This document shows positions 17,547 through 24,912 of a DNA stretch of 32,256 bases, in pieces. The position numbers and the translations under genes were made by a program. Origin of the DNA: Candidatus Gastranaerophilales bacterium (GTDB lineage Bacteria > Cyanobacteriota > Vampirovibrionia > Gastranaerophilales > Gastranaerophilaceae); the NCBI GenBank assembly GCA_944323535.1, contig CALUSW010000017.1, forward strand, positions 1-32,256, read 5' to 3'. Below the pieces are notes generated by a model. The model worked only from the letters and a program-made list of their open reading frames with translations, made no database searches and was not told the origin of the DNA. Each line of letters starts with the position of its first letter. The first letter of the stretch is position 1.

Positions 17547-18121
17547 TATACTTTTGCCTTTTCTTCCCTGCTTCCGGGTTTTACAAGCGGTATTCCTTCT
17601 TTGCACAAAGGGCAGTTATCCGGCTCATATACAACAGGGTCTATTTTAAGCAGAGATTTAATATTATACCCTGTTTTACCCTGTGTTCTGTCAACTATGC
17701 AGCCAACAGCGACAACTTCGGGTTCAAATTCTTTAATTGCCTCCATAGTTTCTTTTATCGTTCTTGCTGTTGTAATAACATCTTCTATTATTACGACTTT
17801 TTCACCTTTTTTAAGCGAATACCCGCGTCTTAATTGCATAATTCCGTCTTTTCTTTCAACAAACAGATTACGTTTTTTTGCATTTTTAGCGGTTTCATAC
17901 CCGATTATTACAGCCCCTATTGCAGGTGCAACAATTGTATCAAATTCAATATCCTGCAATTGTTCTGCCAGTTTTTTACCGAGTTTCTCTGTTATTTCCG
18001 GATACTGGTATAATTTCGCACATTGAAAATATATATTTGAATGCAGTCCCGAAGTAAGACAGAAATGCCCATGCAAAACTCCCTGCGCCTGTTCGAGTAA
18101 ATTTAAAACTTCATTTGTCAT
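17546..18121 (-). CDS. pyrE: Orotate phosphoribosyltransferase
   Basis: PyrE converts orotate and PRPP to OMP, the substrate of the PyrF half of the fused protein. The 191-residue protein has the PRPP-binding motif V-V-I-I-E-D-V-I-T-T-A-R-T near residue 107 and L-T-S-G-L-H-S-N near residue 22. A C-terminal tail with C-P-L-C-K-E-G (near 173) is present, as in several PyrE proteins of about this length. AGGG lies 10 bases before the ATG. It follows pyrD after 4 bases and shares one base with the pyrB start. Confidence 0.94.
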   Translation of the reverse strand: MTNEVLNLLEQAQGVLHGHFCLTSGLHSNIYFQCAKLYQYPEITEKLGKKLAEQLQDIEFDTIVAPAIGAVIIGYETAKNAKKRNLFVERKDGIMQLRRGYSLKKGEKVVIIEDVITTARTIKETMEAIKEFEPEVVAVGCIVDRTQGKTGYNIKSLLKIDPVVYEPDNCPLCKEGIPLVKPGSREEKAKV

Positions 18122-18125
18122 TTTA

Positions 18126-19052
18126 TTATGCCCTCAATTCTTTTTTTAATTCGGTTAAATCATTAAATCCGTTTTTAACTATGTATTCTTCAAGTTCAAA
18201 TACAAGATTTTGCGAGATATCGGGATGGGTAAAATTAGCTGTTCCTATTTGAACGGCTTCAGCGCCGGCCGCAAAAAATTCAAGTATATCTTCAAGTATT
18301 TCTATTCCGCCTATTCCTACTATTGGAATATTTAAGACTTTTGACAATCTGCTTACTGCATTTATTGCAACAGGTTTTATTCCGGCACCTGAGTATCCTC
18401 CCTGCACAATCGTTTTATAAAATTTACCGTTCACAATATTTAATTTTATTGATGTTCCCTTAAGCGTATTTATTGCACTTACGGCATCAGCGCCGGCTTT
18501 TTCGGCGGCAATGCCTATACTTTCTATAGATGTAACATTTGGAGTTAGTTTTACCATTAAAAAACCTTTATATTCATTTCTTACCGCCGAAACAAGCTCA
18601 TATAAAGATTTATCATCGGTTCCGAATTCAAGGCAGCCTGTTTTTACATTCGGACATGATACGTTAAGTTCTATTGCCTTAATGTTATTGCTGCTGCATA
18701 TCTTAGCTAGATTTGTATACTCTTCAACGGTTGAACCCGCAATATTAACTATAAATTCTATGTTATTTGCATTTAAAACCGGAACTTTATCCGATAAAAA
18801 TTTTTCAATTCCGACATTTTCAAGCCCTATGGAATTTATCATGCCTGCTTTTGTTTCGACTATCCTGATATGTTTATTTCCTTCGCGCGGCAATAAAGAA
18901 ATTGCTTTTGTAACTATTGCGCCAAGATTTTCAACATCTATAAAATCATTATATTCATTGGCATAACCAAAAGTTCCTGATGCCGTCATTACAGGATTTT
19001 TCAGTATAAATCCGTTTAAATCGGTTTTTAGAATGCCGTTTATTACTGCCAT
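18126..19052 (-). CDS. pyrD: Dihydroorotate dehydrogenase, class 1B catalytic subunit
   Basis: PyrD oxidises dihydroorotate to orotate with FMN. The 308-residue protein has the class 1 catalytic cysteine loop L-N-V-S-C-P-N-V-K near residue 130, V-K-L-T-P-N-V near 165 and the FMN-phosphate site G-I-G-G-I near 243. The adjacent pyrK, overlapping by 10 bases, makes it a class 1B enzyme that passes electrons to NAD+ through PyrK and does not need quinone. The ribosome-binding site GAGG lies inside the pyrK end, so production of the two subunits is probably coupled. Confidence 0.96.
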   Translation of the reverse strand: MAVINGILKTDLNGFILKNPVMTASGTFGYANEYNDFIDVENLGAIVTKAISLLPREGNKHIRIVETKAGMINSIGLENVGIEKFLSDKVPVLNANNIEFIVNIAGSTVEEYTNLAKICSSNNIKAIELNVSCPNVKTGCLEFGTDDKSLYELVSAVRNEYKGFLMVKLTPNVTSIESIGIAAEKAGADAVSAINTLKGTSIKLNIVNGKFYKTIVQGGYSGAGIKPVAINAVSRLSKVLNIPIVGIGGIEILEDILEFFAAGAEAVQIGTANFTHPDISQNLVFELEEYIVKNGFNDLTELKKELRA

Positions 19053-19804
19053 ACAACCTCGCTTCCCGAAAATACGGGACCGTCTTTACAAACAGCGGCA
19101 TTTACTATATTTCCGTCTTTTCTTACACTTATAACACAGCCTCTGCAAACACCTATAGAACATGCCATAACCTTTTCAACGGCAATTTGTGTTTCAATAT
19201 TATATTTTTCTCCGATTCGGGATAATGTTTTTAAAACAATCTCAGGACCGCAGACATATATAATTTCCGGCTTATAATCTTTTATTATATTTTCAATATC
19301 TGTTATAACGCTTCCTTTTCTTCCGTATGAACCGTCGTCAGTATATGCAATATCAGCTTTTATACACGAAGGTATTTCATTTTTATTTAAGAATCCCGCA
19401 ATAAATAAATTCTCAATATTCTTTTCATTAAGTTTTGATTTTAAAAATGAAATCGGAGCCGCGCCTATACCTGCGCCTATTAAAAGTGATTTTTTATTTT
19501 CAATATTGAACCCGTTTCCGAACACTCCTGTTATATCTATTAAGTCGTCTTTTTTTAAAGATTTAATATATTTTGTACCTTTTCCTCTTTCTTTAAACAG
19601 AATACCGATTTTTCCGCTATTATGTGAAAATACGCTGAAAGGACGTCTGAATGTGAGATTTTCGCAGTATATTGATATAAATTGTCCTGCTTTTATTTCC
19701 TGAGATATTTCACCTTCAATTTCTATCAAATATGAATTTGCCGATACTTTTTCGATTCGCGCAACTTTTGCTTTATGAATCTTTTTGGATTTTTCTTTAA
19801 TCAT
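19043..19804 (-). CDS. pyrK: Dihydroorotate dehydrogenase electron-transfer subunit PyrK
   Basis: PyrK carries FAD and a [2Fe-2S] cluster and links PyrD to NAD+. The 253-residue protein has the FAD-binding R-R-P-F-S-V near residue 55 and the NAD-binding L-L-I-G-A-G-I-G-A-A-P near 107. The C-terminal iron-sulphur motif starts C-S-I-G-V-C-R-G-C near 213 and is completed by a Cys near 237 in A-A-V-C-K-D-G-P-V-F. It is the first structural gene of the pyrimidine operon. GGAAGAG precedes the ATG at 19804. The leader upstream holds a short ORF and a terminator-like hairpin that would control the whole operon. Confidence 0.95.
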   Translation of the reverse strand: MIKEKSKKIHKAKVARIEKVSANSYLIEIEGEISQEIKAGQFISIYCENLTFRRPFSVFSHNSGKIGILFKERGKGTKYIKSLKKDDLIDITGVFGNGFNIENKKSLLIGAGIGAAPISFLKSKLNEKNIENLFIAGFLNKNEIPSCIKADIAYTDDGSYGRKGSVITDIENIIKDYKPEIIYVCGPEIVLKTLSRIGEKYNIETQIAVEKVMACSIGVCRGCVISVRKDGNIVNAAVCKDGPVFSGSEVVWQ

Positions 19805-19832
19805 TACTCTTCCATACCAATAAGTTTTTATT

Positions 19833-19868
19833 AAAAAAAAGAGAAAAACAAAGATGTTTTTCTCTTTT
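19833..19868 (-). terminator. Terminator-like hairpin in the pyr leader (attenuator candidate)
   Basis: On the minus strand AAAAGAGAAAAAC (19868-19856) and GTTTTTCTCTTTT (19849-19837) form a perfect 13-bp stem. Eight T follow the last C (19840-19833), four of them inside the stem. The hairpin lies 28 bases before pyrK and downstream of the promoter, so it can only act as a leader attenuator. It has just three G-C pairs, hence it is weak. Confidence 0.55.
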
Positions 19869-19905
19869 AAAAAATATATTCACTTTTTATCAAATAATCA
19901 CTCAT
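19867..19905 (-). CDS. Possible 12-residue pyr leader peptide
   Basis: ATG at 19905-19903 opens M-S-D-Y-L-I-K-S-E-Y-I-F and stops with TAA at 19869-19867, exactly at the base of the attenuator hairpin. AAGG (19917-19914) lies 8 bases before the ATG. A six-T run (19874-19869) covers the last codons. A ribosome that stays close to the polymerase would cover the left arm of the hairpin and stop it from forming, as in the E. coli pyrBI leader. Real translation is not shown; a short ORF can arise by chance. Confidence 0.45.
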   Translation of the reverse strand: MSDYLIKSEYIF

Positions 19906-19927
19906 GACTTTAACCTTATTTCTAAGT

Positions 19928-19956
19928 ATTATCCGACCAACCAAAACCAAAGTCAA
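19928..19956 (-). promoter_or_regulatory. Sigma70-type promoter of the pyr operon
   Basis: On the minus strand TTGACT (19956-19951) and GATAAT (19933-19928) are separated by 17 bases; each box has five of six consensus bases. The spacer contains repeated TTGGTT units. Transcription would start near 19921, about 16 bases before the leader ATG and about 117 bases before pyrK. Confidence 0.65.
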
Positions 19957-20070
19957 TGAAAAAGGAAACATTATTTACAATATTTGAAAAAATAATCCGG
20001 TGCCGCAGCCTGCCGCCGACTGTCTTAAATTTATTTAGAGGGAAATTAACCTGTTACTTGTAAAATATCT

Positions 20071-20099
20071 TTGAGGAATATAAAATAATGTCGTATAGT
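20071..20099 (+). promoter_or_regulatory. Sigma70-type promoter for the malQ-queD-uppP-punA operon
   Basis: TTGAGG (20071-20076) and TATAGT (20094-20099) are 17 bases apart. Transcription would start near 20106 with a leader of about 18 bases before the ATG at 20124. The spacer and -10 region share AATATAA-N5-TGTCGTAT with the region at 24849-24868. Confidence 0.5.
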
Positions 20100-20123
20100 T
20101 AGTTTTTGAGGATATGTTTAATT

Positions 20124-22040
20124 ATGACCTATTGCGATGAACAAAAAAAATCACCGTTTGCAAGCAAAGAAGCAAAAGATATTATTAAAGAAGCATTAAA
20201 AGTTTTAGGTAAAAAACATCTGGCTTTTATTGCACATGCAAACAGTTTTCCTGCAGAAAGCGGCAAAAATACGGGGTTTGGAACAATTAATTCCAATGCC
20301 GCAAAAAAATTAATAGATTTTCTATCCGGAGTATTTACCGATATTCAGCTTGGACCTGCCGGAAAAACAAAATCCATTGATGCTTCACCCTATACAGGTA
20401 CTATTTTCTCAAATAATCCTTTGTTCATTGACTTAGAGCAGCTTACAACAAATGAGTGGTATAATATCCTTTCAACAGAAACATACAACAGAATAACAGA
20501 AAACAATCCCAATAAAAATATAAATAAAACAGCTTATTCATATATTTTTAAAGAACAGGAAAATGCATTAAAAGAAGCATACGAAAACTTCAAAAAAACT
20601 GATTGCAGCGAACTTAAAGAAAAATTTGAAAATTACAAAAGAGAAAACAATTTCTGGCTTGAAAAAGATTCTTTATATGAAGCATTGACCGTTGAACACA
20701 ATAACGATTACTGGCCGATGTGGAAGTCAGAAACGGATAAATCACTGTTTAATCCTCAAAATGAAGAAGAAAAAGCACAATATACACAAAGAATTAACGA
20801 AATTAAAGAAAAATATGCGGATGTTACAGATTTTTATTCTTTCTGCCAGTTTGTAATATCAATGCAGAATGAAAAATCAAGAGAATACGCGCAGTCTAAA
20901 GGAATAAAGATGATAGCGGACAGACAGGTTGCATTTTCTGACCGCGATAACTGGGCATATCAGTCATATTTCTTAAAAGGCTGGTGCTTGGGATGTCCGC
21001 CTGATTATTTTTCGGAAGATGGTCAGATGTGGGGTTTCCCCGTTATGGATCCTGAAAAATTGTTCAATCCCGACGGTTCTTTAGGTGAAGGCGGAATATT
21101 AATGAAAGAACTTTACAAAAAAATGTTCCGTGAAAACCCGGGAGGAGTAAGAATTGACCATATGGTCGGATTGATTGACCCTTGGGTTTATGTATCAGGA
21201 CGTAAACCAAAAATAGAAGAAGGTGCCGGAAGATTATATTCTTCTCCGGAACATCCGGTTTTATCAAGATATGCAATTGCAACTATGGAAGATTTAAATC
21301 CTGAAGTTGAAGCTGATAAAGAAGAGCGCATATTAAAATTAACGGAAGAACAAATAAGAAAATACGGCGCTCTTGTTGAAAAAATTGTTATAGGGGCAGC
21401 CGAAGAAACAGGTCTGGATAAAGACTCCATTGTCTGCGAAGATTTGGGAACTTTAACTTATCCGGTTGTAAGCGTTATGAAAGAATACAATCTTCAGGGA
21501 ATGAAATTAATCCAGTTTGTAGTACCCGAAAAACCGGAACATCCTTACAGATGTAAAAACATAACCCCGAGAAGCTGGGCAATGGTCGGAACTCACGATA
21601 ATGAGCCTATAGCTATGTGGGCAGACGCTACTGTTAATACTGAAGCCGGTTATTTAAACGGTAAAAATCTGGCGGAAGATTTATGGCCCGATGCTTCTAA
21701 TGAACAAAGAGAAGAAATTGCCGTTAAAATTTCCAAAGATGCTCATTTCTTAACACAGACAAAACTTGTTGAACTTTTTGCCTGTAAAGCAGAAAATATT
21801 CAAATATTCTTTACGGATTTCTTAGGACTTTATGATGTATATAACCGTCCGGGAACTTCGGGTGATAAAAACTGGTCATTAAGAATTCCTGATAATTATG
21901 AAGAAGTATATTCCAATAACTTAAATGAAGGAAAAGCTTTAAATCTTCCTTTAATTCTAAAACTCGCAATTGAAGCAAGAGGACATAAATTTATTTCGGA
22001 TAACTGGGAAATAATACAAAAACTTGAAAGTATAATGTAG
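20124..22040 (+). CDS. malQ: 4-alpha-glucanotransferase (GH77, amylomaltase type)
   Basis: This enzyme moves alpha-1,4-glucan chains between acceptors in glycogen or maltodextrin metabolism. GH77 signatures are present: G-G-V-R-I-D-H-M near residue 344 (the catalytic nucleophile Asp), V-C-E-D-L-G-T-L near 440 (the acid/base Glu) and V-G-T-H-D-N-E near 490 (the third Asp). A frame from TTG 20106 is also open. I prefer ATG 20124, because GAGGA (20108-20112) lies 11 bases upstream and the promoter places the RNA start near 20106. This gives 638 residues. The first 90 residues are less conserved. It leads a four-gene operon with 3-7 base gaps. Confidence 0.88.
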   Translation: MTYCDEQKKSPFASKEAKDIIKEALKVLGKKHLAFIAHANSFPAESGKNTGFGTINSNAAKKLIDFLSGVFTDIQLGPAGKTKSIDASPYTGTIFSNNPLFIDLEQLTTNEWYNILSTETYNRITENNPNKNINKTAYSYIFKEQENALKEAYENFKKTDCSELKEKFENYKRENNFWLEKDSLYEALTVEHNNDYWPMWKSETDKSLFNPQNEEEKAQYTQRINEIKEKYADVTDFYSFCQFVISMQNEKSREYAQSKGIKMIADRQVAFSDRDNWAYQSYFLKGWCLGCPPDYFSEDGQMWGFPVMDPEKLFNPDGSLGEGGILMKELYKKMFRENPGGVRIDHMVGLIDPWVYVSGRKPKIEEGAGRLYSSPEHPVLSRYAIATMEDLNPEVEADKEERILKLTEEQIRKYGALVEKIVIGAAEETGLDKDSIVCEDLGTLTYPVVSVMKEYNLQGMKLIQFVVPEKPEHPYRCKNITPRSWAMVGTHDNEPIAMWADATVNTEAGYLNGKNLAEDLWPDASNEQREEIAVKISKDAHFLTQTKLVELFACKAENIQIFFTDFLGLYDVYNRPGTSGDKNWSLRIPDNYEEVYSNNLNEGKALNLPLILKLAIEARGHKFISDNWEIIQKLESIM

Positions 22041-22047
22041 GGAAATT

Positions 22048-22407
22048 ATGCACGAGCTAAAAGTGGAAAGTTCATTTTCAGCAGCACATCACCTTCTGAA
22101 TTATGACGGAGAATGTGAAAATCAACATGGACATAACTGGAAGGTTGAAGTATATGCAAGAGGAAATAAACTTGATAAATCTAATCTTTTAATAGATTTT
22201 AAAATTCTGAAAAAAGAACTTAATGAAATACTTAAAATACTTGACCATAAAGATATTAATACACTTGATGAATTTCACAATATAAGCCCGAGCAGCGAAA
22301 TTATTTCAAAGTTTATTTATAAGAAGCTAAAAGAAAAAATAAACTGTATAACAAAAGTATCGGTCTGGGAAACAGAGCGCGCCTGCGCAAGCTATTTTGA
22401 GGAGTAA
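22048..22407 (+). CDS. queD: 6-carboxy-5,6,7,8-tetrahydropterin synthase (QueD family)
   Basis: QueD makes 6-carboxytetrahydropterin, an early step of queuosine (7-deazaguanine) synthesis. The 119-residue protein has the zinc ligands H15, H27 and H29 and the catalytic C23 in C-E-N-Q-H-G-H-N-W, the C-x3-H-G-H form of the QueD group. D-H-K near residue 66 and a late W-E-T-E-R-A-C, near 107, fit the pterin-binding end. AGGG precedes the ATG. The other queuosine genes are not in this window. A pyruvoyltetrahydropterin synthase role is less likely given the C-x3-H-G-H motif. Confidence 0.88.
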   Translation: MHELKVESSFSAAHHLLNYDGECENQHGHNWKVEVYARGNKLDKSNLLIDFKILKKELNEILKILDHKDINTLDEFHNISPSSEIISKFIYKKLKEKINCITKVSVWETERACASYFEE

Positions 22408-22410
22408 TAA

Positions 22411-23265
22411 ATGCATATTATTCAGGCAATAATTATGGGAATAGTACAGGGCTTAAGCGAGTTTCTTCCTATTTCAAGCTCTGCACATCTTGTCATAACT
22501 TCAAATATTTATAAAGTTATAAAAGATATTCCGCTGCATGTGGAATCTTCGCAGGAAATATTTCTTGACATAATGCTTCATCTGGGGACTCTTATTGCAG
22601 TATTTATTTATTTCAGGAAAGATTTGACGGATATAATAAAATCGTTTATTAATGCGGTAAAAACAAAAAAATTTTCCGATACCAATGCAAAAATGGCATT
22701 ATATATTTTAACAGGTACGGTTATAACGGTTATTATTGCATTCCCTTTGCATACAATAGCGGAAGATTTAGTATTTTCTCCGGCTATAGTCGGGATTTTA
22801 CTTATATTAACAGGTATTTTGCTTTTTATAAGCGAGGGTTATTCAAAAAAATTACTTGAAAAATCCGATAAAATAGATTTTCGCACATCAATATTAATGG
22901 CAATAGCACAGGGTATTGCGGCACTTCCGGGATTATCGCGCTCAGGGCTTACAATCTCGGCAGGGCTTTTCGGAAAAAAAGACAGAGTAACCGCTGCAAG
23001 ATATTCGTTTTTGCTAAGTATTCCTATCATTCTGGGAGCTTCCATGGTTTATCCGTTAATAAAAATTGATATGACGGAATTTATAAACTTTAACTGGAGT
23101 GCAATTATATCGGGGACTATAGTTTCAGCTGTTTCCGGATATTTATGTATCAAGTATTTTATTAAATTTGTAGGCAAATATTCTCTTGCAATTTTCGGAT
23201 ATTATTGCATAATAGTAGGTATATTTACTTTTGTGTTTTTTAATTTCTTTGCAAACGGAGTCTGA
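22411..23265 (+). CDS. uppP: Undecaprenyl-diphosphatase UppP (BacA)
   Basis: UppP dephosphorylates undecaprenyl diphosphate to recycle the lipid carrier of cell-wall synthesis, and its overproduction gives bacitracin resistance. The 284-residue membrane protein has the two conserved regions of the family: G-L-S-E17-F-L-P-I-S-S-S-A-H26 in the first segment and L-P-G-L-S-R-S-G near residue 172. Seven or eight membrane helices can be traced. GAGGAG precedes the ATG and queD ends 3 bases upstream. Confidence 0.95.
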   Translation: MHIIQAIIMGIVQGLSEFLPISSSAHLVITSNIYKVIKDIPLHVESSQEIFLDIMLHLGTLIAVFIYFRKDLTDIIKSFINAVKTKKFSDTNAKMALYILTGTVITVIIAFPLHTIAEDLVFSPAIVGILLILTGILLFISEGYSKKLLEKSDKIDFRTSILMAIAQGIAALPGLSRSGLTISAGLFGKKDRVTAARYSFLLSIPIILGASMVYPLIKIDMTEFINFNWSAIISGTIVSAVSGYLCIKYFIKFVGKYSLAIFGYYCIIVGIFTFVFFNFFANGV

Positions 23266-23269
23266 CTAA

Positions 23270-24070
23270 ATGAATTTAACTGTTAATTATATTCAGGGAA
23301 AAACAGACGGCTTTAAGCCGGAAATAGGAATCATACTGGGTTCGGGACTGGGTGATTTTGCAGATGATTTTAAATCCGTTATTATTCCTTACAGTGAAAT
23401 TCCGGGCTTTGAAAATTCGCAGGTTCAAGGACATAAAGGACAGCTTGTTTTTGCTAAAATACATGGCAAAAATGTTGTAATGATGCAGGGACGTTACCAT
23501 TTCTATGAAGGCTATTCTATGCAGACAGTAACATATCCCGTAAAAATTATGAAAAAACTCGGGATAAAAACTCTGATAATAACAAATGCCGCAGGTGCCG
23601 TTAATGAAAACTTCACTCCCGGAGATTTAATGTTTATTACAGACCATATTAATTTTATGGGAACTAATCCTTTAATAGGCAAAAATGATGATACATTAGG
23701 AACACGCTTTCCGGATATGAGCGAAATTTATTCTAAAGATTTAATAAAAAAAGCTTCTCAAATTGCGGATAAATTACAAATTCATTATAAAAAAGGAGTT
23801 TATGCAGCAACAACAGGACCGAGTTATGAAACTCCCGCCGAAATAAAAATGTTCAGGCTTCTCGGCGCAAGCGCAGTCGGTATGTCCACAGCACCTGAAG
23901 CTATAGTTGCAAATTACTGCGGTTTAAAAGTTCTTGGAATAAGCTGCCTTACAAACTACGCTGCGGGGGTAACGGAAAATGCATTAAATCATCAGGAAGT
24001 AATAGATACCGCCAATAAAGTAAAAGAAAACTTTAAAACTTTATTATCAGAAATTATAAAACAAATGTAG
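23270..24070 (+). CDS. punA: Purine nucleoside phosphorylase (trimeric, inosine/guanosine type)
   Basis: The enzyme splits inosine and guanosine with phosphate to base and ribose-1-phosphate for purine salvage. Motifs of the trimeric PNP family are present: G24-S-G-L-G-D-F, M-Q-G-R-Y-H-F-Y-E-G-Y near residue 72, T-N-A-A-G-A-V near 105, G-P-S-Y-E-T-P-A-E near 183, V-G-M-S-T-A-P-E near 202 and S-C-L-T-N-Y-A-A-G near 222. Its 266 residues are normal for the family. GGAG precedes the ATG. It closes the operon and ends 9 bases from a convergent gene; I see no terminator between them. Confidence 0.92.
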   Translation: MNLTVNYIQGKTDGFKPEIGIILGSGLGDFADDFKSVIIPYSEIPGFENSQVQGHKGQLVFAKIHGKNVVMMQGRYHFYEGYSMQTVTYPVKIMKKLGIKTLIITNAAGAVNENFTPGDLMFITDHINFMGTNPLIGKNDDTLGTRFPDMSEIYSKDLIKKASQIADKLQIHYKKGVYAATTGPSYETPAEIKMFRLLGASAVGMSTAPEAIVANYCGLKVLGISCLTNYAAGVTENALNHQEVIDTANKVKENFKTLLSEIIKQM

Positions 24071-24079
24071 CTTATTTCA

Positions 24080-24709
24080 TTAAATACTTATGGTAACTCT
24101 TGAGCCTTCTTTATGATAATTCCCGCCGCCGCATATTGTTTCTATTACTTTTAATAAAAATTCTCTCGGCGCCTCCATCTGGTTTATATAAAATTCCTGA
24201 TTACCCAAATGCCTTATTTTTATTATTGCTTTTGCCGTTTTATCAGCAGGAACATATAATGATGAAACCTCCATATCTAAAAGTTTTTGTTCTGTTTCAT
24301 CATTAAAACCATGCACAAGCTCGGGAACGGTTCCTTTAATTGCTATTATCCTGCCTGTAAACAAAGGAGAATCTTTTTCTCTGTGCAATGCTTTTGGTTT
24401 ATCCTTCATATTTGAAGCAAAACTTATTGTATGCCATAGTATATTCATTATCGCTATATGTCTTTGTTTATCATATTCATAATAAATATTTTCAGTAGGA
24501 ATACCTCTTACCGCAAAGGACTGCTTCAAATATTCTGCCGTTAGTGCCATATTTTCAACCATTTTATCAAACAAAACGGCAGTATTTGCATTTGACTGCT
24601 GATACTCAAGAAACTGTTTATACATATGACTGGATACAAGACTCATTCTCTCTTGTATTACAGAAGATTTTCTTACCGTTGTTTCTATATCGTCAAAATT
24701 ACCGCTCAA
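24080..24709 (-). CDS. Unrecognised protein (209 aa)
   Basis: I do not recognise this protein. The N-terminal half (1-110) is probably helical and soluble, with M-S-G-N-F-D-D-I-E at the start and a helix around M-V-E-N-M-A-L-T-A-E-Y-L. The C-terminal half (115-209) appears to be a beta-rich domain: G-R-I-I-A-I-K-G-T-V, V-S-S-L-Y-V-P-A-D-K, A-I-I-K-I-R-H-L-G. It ends with G-G-G-N-Y-H-K-E-G-S-R-V-T-I-S-I. There is no signal peptide or membrane helix. It stands alone on the minus strand and is convergent with punA. GAGCGG lies just before the ATG. Codon use matches the neighbours, so I take it as a native gene. Confidence 0.7.
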   Translation of the reverse strand: MSGNFDDIETTVRKSSVIQERMSLVSSHMYKQFLEYQQSNANTAVLFDKMVENMALTAEYLKQSFAVRGIPTENIYYEYDKQRHIAIMNILWHTISFASNMKDKPKALHREKDSPLFTGRIIAIKGTVPELVHGFNDETEQKLLDMEVSSLYVPADKTAKAIIKIRHLGNQEFYINQMEAPREFLLKVIETICGGGNYHKEGSRVTISI

Positions 24710-24842
24710 AAATATCCTTCGCTTTCTGCTTATATTCTATTAGAAAATAAACCTTTATAAAACTATTTTAATCATTTTTATTACAAAAACGAATACTTAA
24801 TTTACATTATTTATTCAGCATATTTTAATAATCGGAATTTTC

Positions 24843-24871
24843 GTGTAAAATATAATCCGGTGTCGTATTAA
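24843..24871 (+). promoter_or_regulatory. Promoter-like region upstream of the formyltransferase-like gene
   Basis: TATAAT at 24851-24856 is a good -10 box without a clear -35. Alternatively GTGTAA (24843-24848) and TATTAA (24866-24871) sit 17 bases apart, aligned with the malQ promoter: both have AATATAA-N5-TGTCGTAT. The rest of 24710-24842 shows nothing I can name. Confidence 0.35.
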
Positions 24872-24912
24872 AGCAAATTTCGATATTAAAAGCATTATAA
24901 ATATTTTTGAGT

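Noticed and set aside
17547-17606. Longer pyrB N-terminus starting at 17606
   Set aside because: It lies inside pyrE, is unlike PyrB proteins and would give a 60-base overlap; ATG 17546 with the TAATG junction fits the family length.
20106-20123. TTG start of the 4-alpha-glucanotransferase at 20106
   Set aside because: The predicted RNA start is there and GAGGA is correctly placed for ATG 20124.
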